This document shows positions 62,414 to 64,000 of a DNA stretch of 64,000 nucleotides, one piece after another (the stretch's first letter is position 1; the number at the start of each line of letters is the position of its first letter). The position numbers and the translations under genes are program-made. The stretch is from contig JANLTP010000164.1 in assembly GCA_031363055.1 (NCBI GenBank), forward strand, positions 1 through 64,000. Direction: 5' to 3'. Origin of the DNA: JANLTP01 sp031363055 (lineage in GTDB: Bacteria; Pseudomonadota; Gammaproteobacteria; Burkholderiales; Burkholderiaceae_E). The notes beneath the pieces were generated by a model. The model was not told where the DNA came from and ran no database searches. It worked only from the letters and a program-made list of their open reading frames with translations.

Positions 62414-63087
62414 TTAAGGGGCGGCTTCTGGCCGATCAGCTTGCCCTTGTTCCAAGGGATTGAGTTTGCAGGTTTCTTGATAACCAAGTCCATGAATGGC
62501 TCCTGTGCCAATGAAAAGGAGTTTCATGATGATTTCGGGTGGCCTTTGTTGGATTGCCTGAATTGCCGACACAAGCGCGGCATCCGCAAATCCAGGCGAA
62601 CTCCAGTACCGCCAGAGATAGTCTATGAACTTGAAATCGTTCTGGACGATCGCCTTCTCGGGCAACTCCGGAAACTGAAAGAACCACCAGTGAAATGAGC
62701 GATGAACGTGCCTGGCATCCAGGAGACTCTTCCTGACCTGTGCCGGGTGCGGCACTGCCGCTAGAACCGCGCGCCTGACGAGTTCCGGGAAGGCGGCGAC
62801 CACGGCGTAGCCGATACTCGCGCCCCAATCCTGTCCGACAAGATACACCGGTCCGCCTCCGAGAGCCCGAATCAATTCAGAGACATCAGTCGCAAGCGTG
62901 GTCATTGCGTAATAGCGGTTTACAGGAACTTCCGTCGGCGAATAACCGCGCAAAAACGGCGCCACGGCTCGATACCCGGCGGCTGCGAGTCCCGTAAGTT
63001 GGTGGCTCCAAGATTGGGCTGTGTCAGGGAGGCCGTGCAATAGGAGCACGACTGGCCGAATTCGGACTTTTCGGACAAACGATTTTC
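62414..63087 (-). pseudogene. Alpha/beta hydrolase, truncated at both ends
   Basis: About 225 codons of an epoxide-hydrolase-like protein. It has PVVLLLHGLPDTAQSW, the nucleophile elbow LVGQDWGASIGYA (Asp) and HVHRSFHWWFFQFPELPEKA. The native N-terminus is missing; instead the frame is fused to the 3' end of an integrase at about 63088. The C-terminal His is also lost: the homologous sequence fades near AIQAIQQ and the frame ends at the recombinase junction. It is likely inactive. Confidence 0.72.
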
Positions 63088-63886
63088 TGATCTGAATTCG
63101 CTCGACTTCATCGAGCGAGACCTCGTTATTACGCCGATCATAGAGTCCGGTGGTACGAGCCGATTCATGATTGGCCATACGCTGCGCCAGCTCGAGCTGG
63201 CCGCCATTCTTCAGGTAGGCCGTGATCCCCGTAGCCCGAAACGTATGACAGCGGATTTCGGTGTCGATGCCGGCGGCCAGCGCGCGGCGGCGTAGCATCC
63301 GGTCGATATCCGACTGGGCCAGCGCTCGATCGGTGAGTTTCCCGGTCTTGGCCCGCGTTGATCGAACCAGCGGCAGTTTCTGGTCGGACGAGATCCCCGT
63401 CGCTTCGATGTATTCGTCCAGATAGTCTTCGAGGTTGTGATGACAGGGCATCGGATGTTCTTTGCCGCCTTTTTCGTGCAGTCGCACCCAGCCGCGCTTG
63501 CCCTGGGGTAGTAGTCCTCGCCCATCATTTTTATTAAGGCCCCGACCCGCGCGAAGGTATAGGTCATCAGCGCGATGATGGCCCGATCGCGCAGGCCAAT
63601 CAGGTCGGTCACGTCGATGCTGTCGAGTAGTGTTCGGGCTTCGGACGCCGTCAGTACCGGCTCAACATCAAGCAGCTCGTCAATGCCGTGCGCTTCACAC
63701 CAGTCTGAAAAGGCGGCCGTGGCGTTGAAGTAGGCTCGCCTTGTGTTCGGGTTACGAATGTTGGCGGTGAAGAACTCGATGAACCGGGTTGTGGCGCGTT
63801 CGCCGGTGGCGGCAAAGAGCGCCGGTACTGCGACGATCGGTGTTTTGGGGGCGAGTTTTTTAGGCGGCTCGGACAGTCAGGCTCAT
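63088..63886 (-). pseudogene. Frameshifted tyrosine integrase, fused to a hydrolase
   Basis: Phage/transposon-type integrase. The 5' part runs GERATTRFIEFFTANIRNPN and LDVEPVLTASEARTLLDSID to FARVGALIKM, with one catalytic Arg. A missing base near 63507 (after GEDYYP) shifts the frame; the second part starts at 63487 with RLHEKGGKEHPMP and holds CHTFRATG, MANHESARTTGLYDRR, and ends DEVERIQI. Near 63870 the ATG at 63886 (MSLTVRAA) is one frame off the body, so a second shift is likely. Unrelated in detail to the small recombinase at 54731. Confidence 0.78.
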
Positions 63887-64000
63887 AGGCTTTATTACGC
63901 TTGGTAACGTCCTTATCATGCATAAGAAACTTCGATTATTTATGTATGACTACGCAAATTAAATGGCGTACTTTTACGTACATTATTTGGCGCACCCGCG
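63887..64000. promoter_or_regulatory. AT-rich region with inverted repeats upstream of the integrase
   Basis: Much richer in A and T than the rest of the window. CTTATCATGCATAAG at 63912-63926 has a partial inverted match at 63939-63953 (TTTATGTATGACTAC). CGTAC-TTTTA-CGTAC and GGCG[TC]AC strings follow at 63965-63996. Such short repeats beside an integrase are typical of recombinase-binding or attachment DNA. The boundary is not defined. Confidence 0.45.

Overview
The window looks like chromosomal DNA of a GC-rich betaproteobacterium, most likely Burkholderiales. I infer this from four orphan Bug-type tricarboxylate receptor proteins, a DUF6776-type membrane protein, a DUF4148-like secreted peptide, many acyl-CoA and amidase genes, and dense ATGA-overlapping operons. 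No rRNA, tRNA or CRISPR array was seen.

Region 1 (1-5.2 kb): the tail of an unidentified gene, a patatin-like phospholipase, a GatA-type amidase, a Tat-exported dienelactone hydrolase and an OmpA-like lipoprotein. Region 2 (5.2-22.8 kb) is a 17-gene, single-strand locus for ureide nitrogen. It holds allophanate hydrolase (atzF), a five-gene Opp/Dpp-type ABC importer, atzG-atzE-atzH (carboxybiuret hydrolase and partner), a BMP-family ABC importer, formamidase, biuret hydrolase (biuH), a second cysteine hydrolase that fits a triuret hydrolase, and a GntR regulator. A 16-bp palindrome just before atzF is a candidate GntR site. Since atzD is absent and the atzEG substrate (carboxybiuret) is the product of triuret hydrolysis, I read this as a triuret/biuret catabolic and uptake locus.

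Region 3 (22.8-31.5 kb) is mixed metabolism: a TAXI receptor, flavin reductase, epoxide-hydrolase-like protein, VOC protein, GH88 hydrolase, SDR and PQQ-type sugar dehydrogenase, plus a secretin-N-terminus-like gene broken by an amber codon. Region 4 (31.5-35.5 kb, minus strand) is the most novel part. A 47-residue Gly/Lys-rich peptide gene is followed by a strong terminator and then a tight three-gene operon: an HExxH peptide-modification-like protein, a MOP-type flippase and an ATP-grasp-like enzyme. It has the layout of an undescribed RiPP (modified peptide) cluster.

Region 5 (35.5-52.3 kb) carries an LLM oxidoreductase, two Bug receptors, nitronate monooxygenase, a serine hydrolase, a complete Liv-type ABC importer (LivF has an altered Walker A), and a CoA-transferase / enoyl-CoA hydratase / two acyl-CoA dehydrogenase set for an acid-CoA catabolic route. 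Region 6 (52.3-64 kb) is an accessory island: cysteine-synthase-like and cupin genes, a small tyrosine recombinase and a second partial copy in direct repeat about 7.3 kb away, a lipoprotein of different base composition, MarR and LysR regulators each beside an orphan Bug receptor, broken genes, and a frameshifted integrase fused to a truncated alpha/beta hydrolase at the right end.
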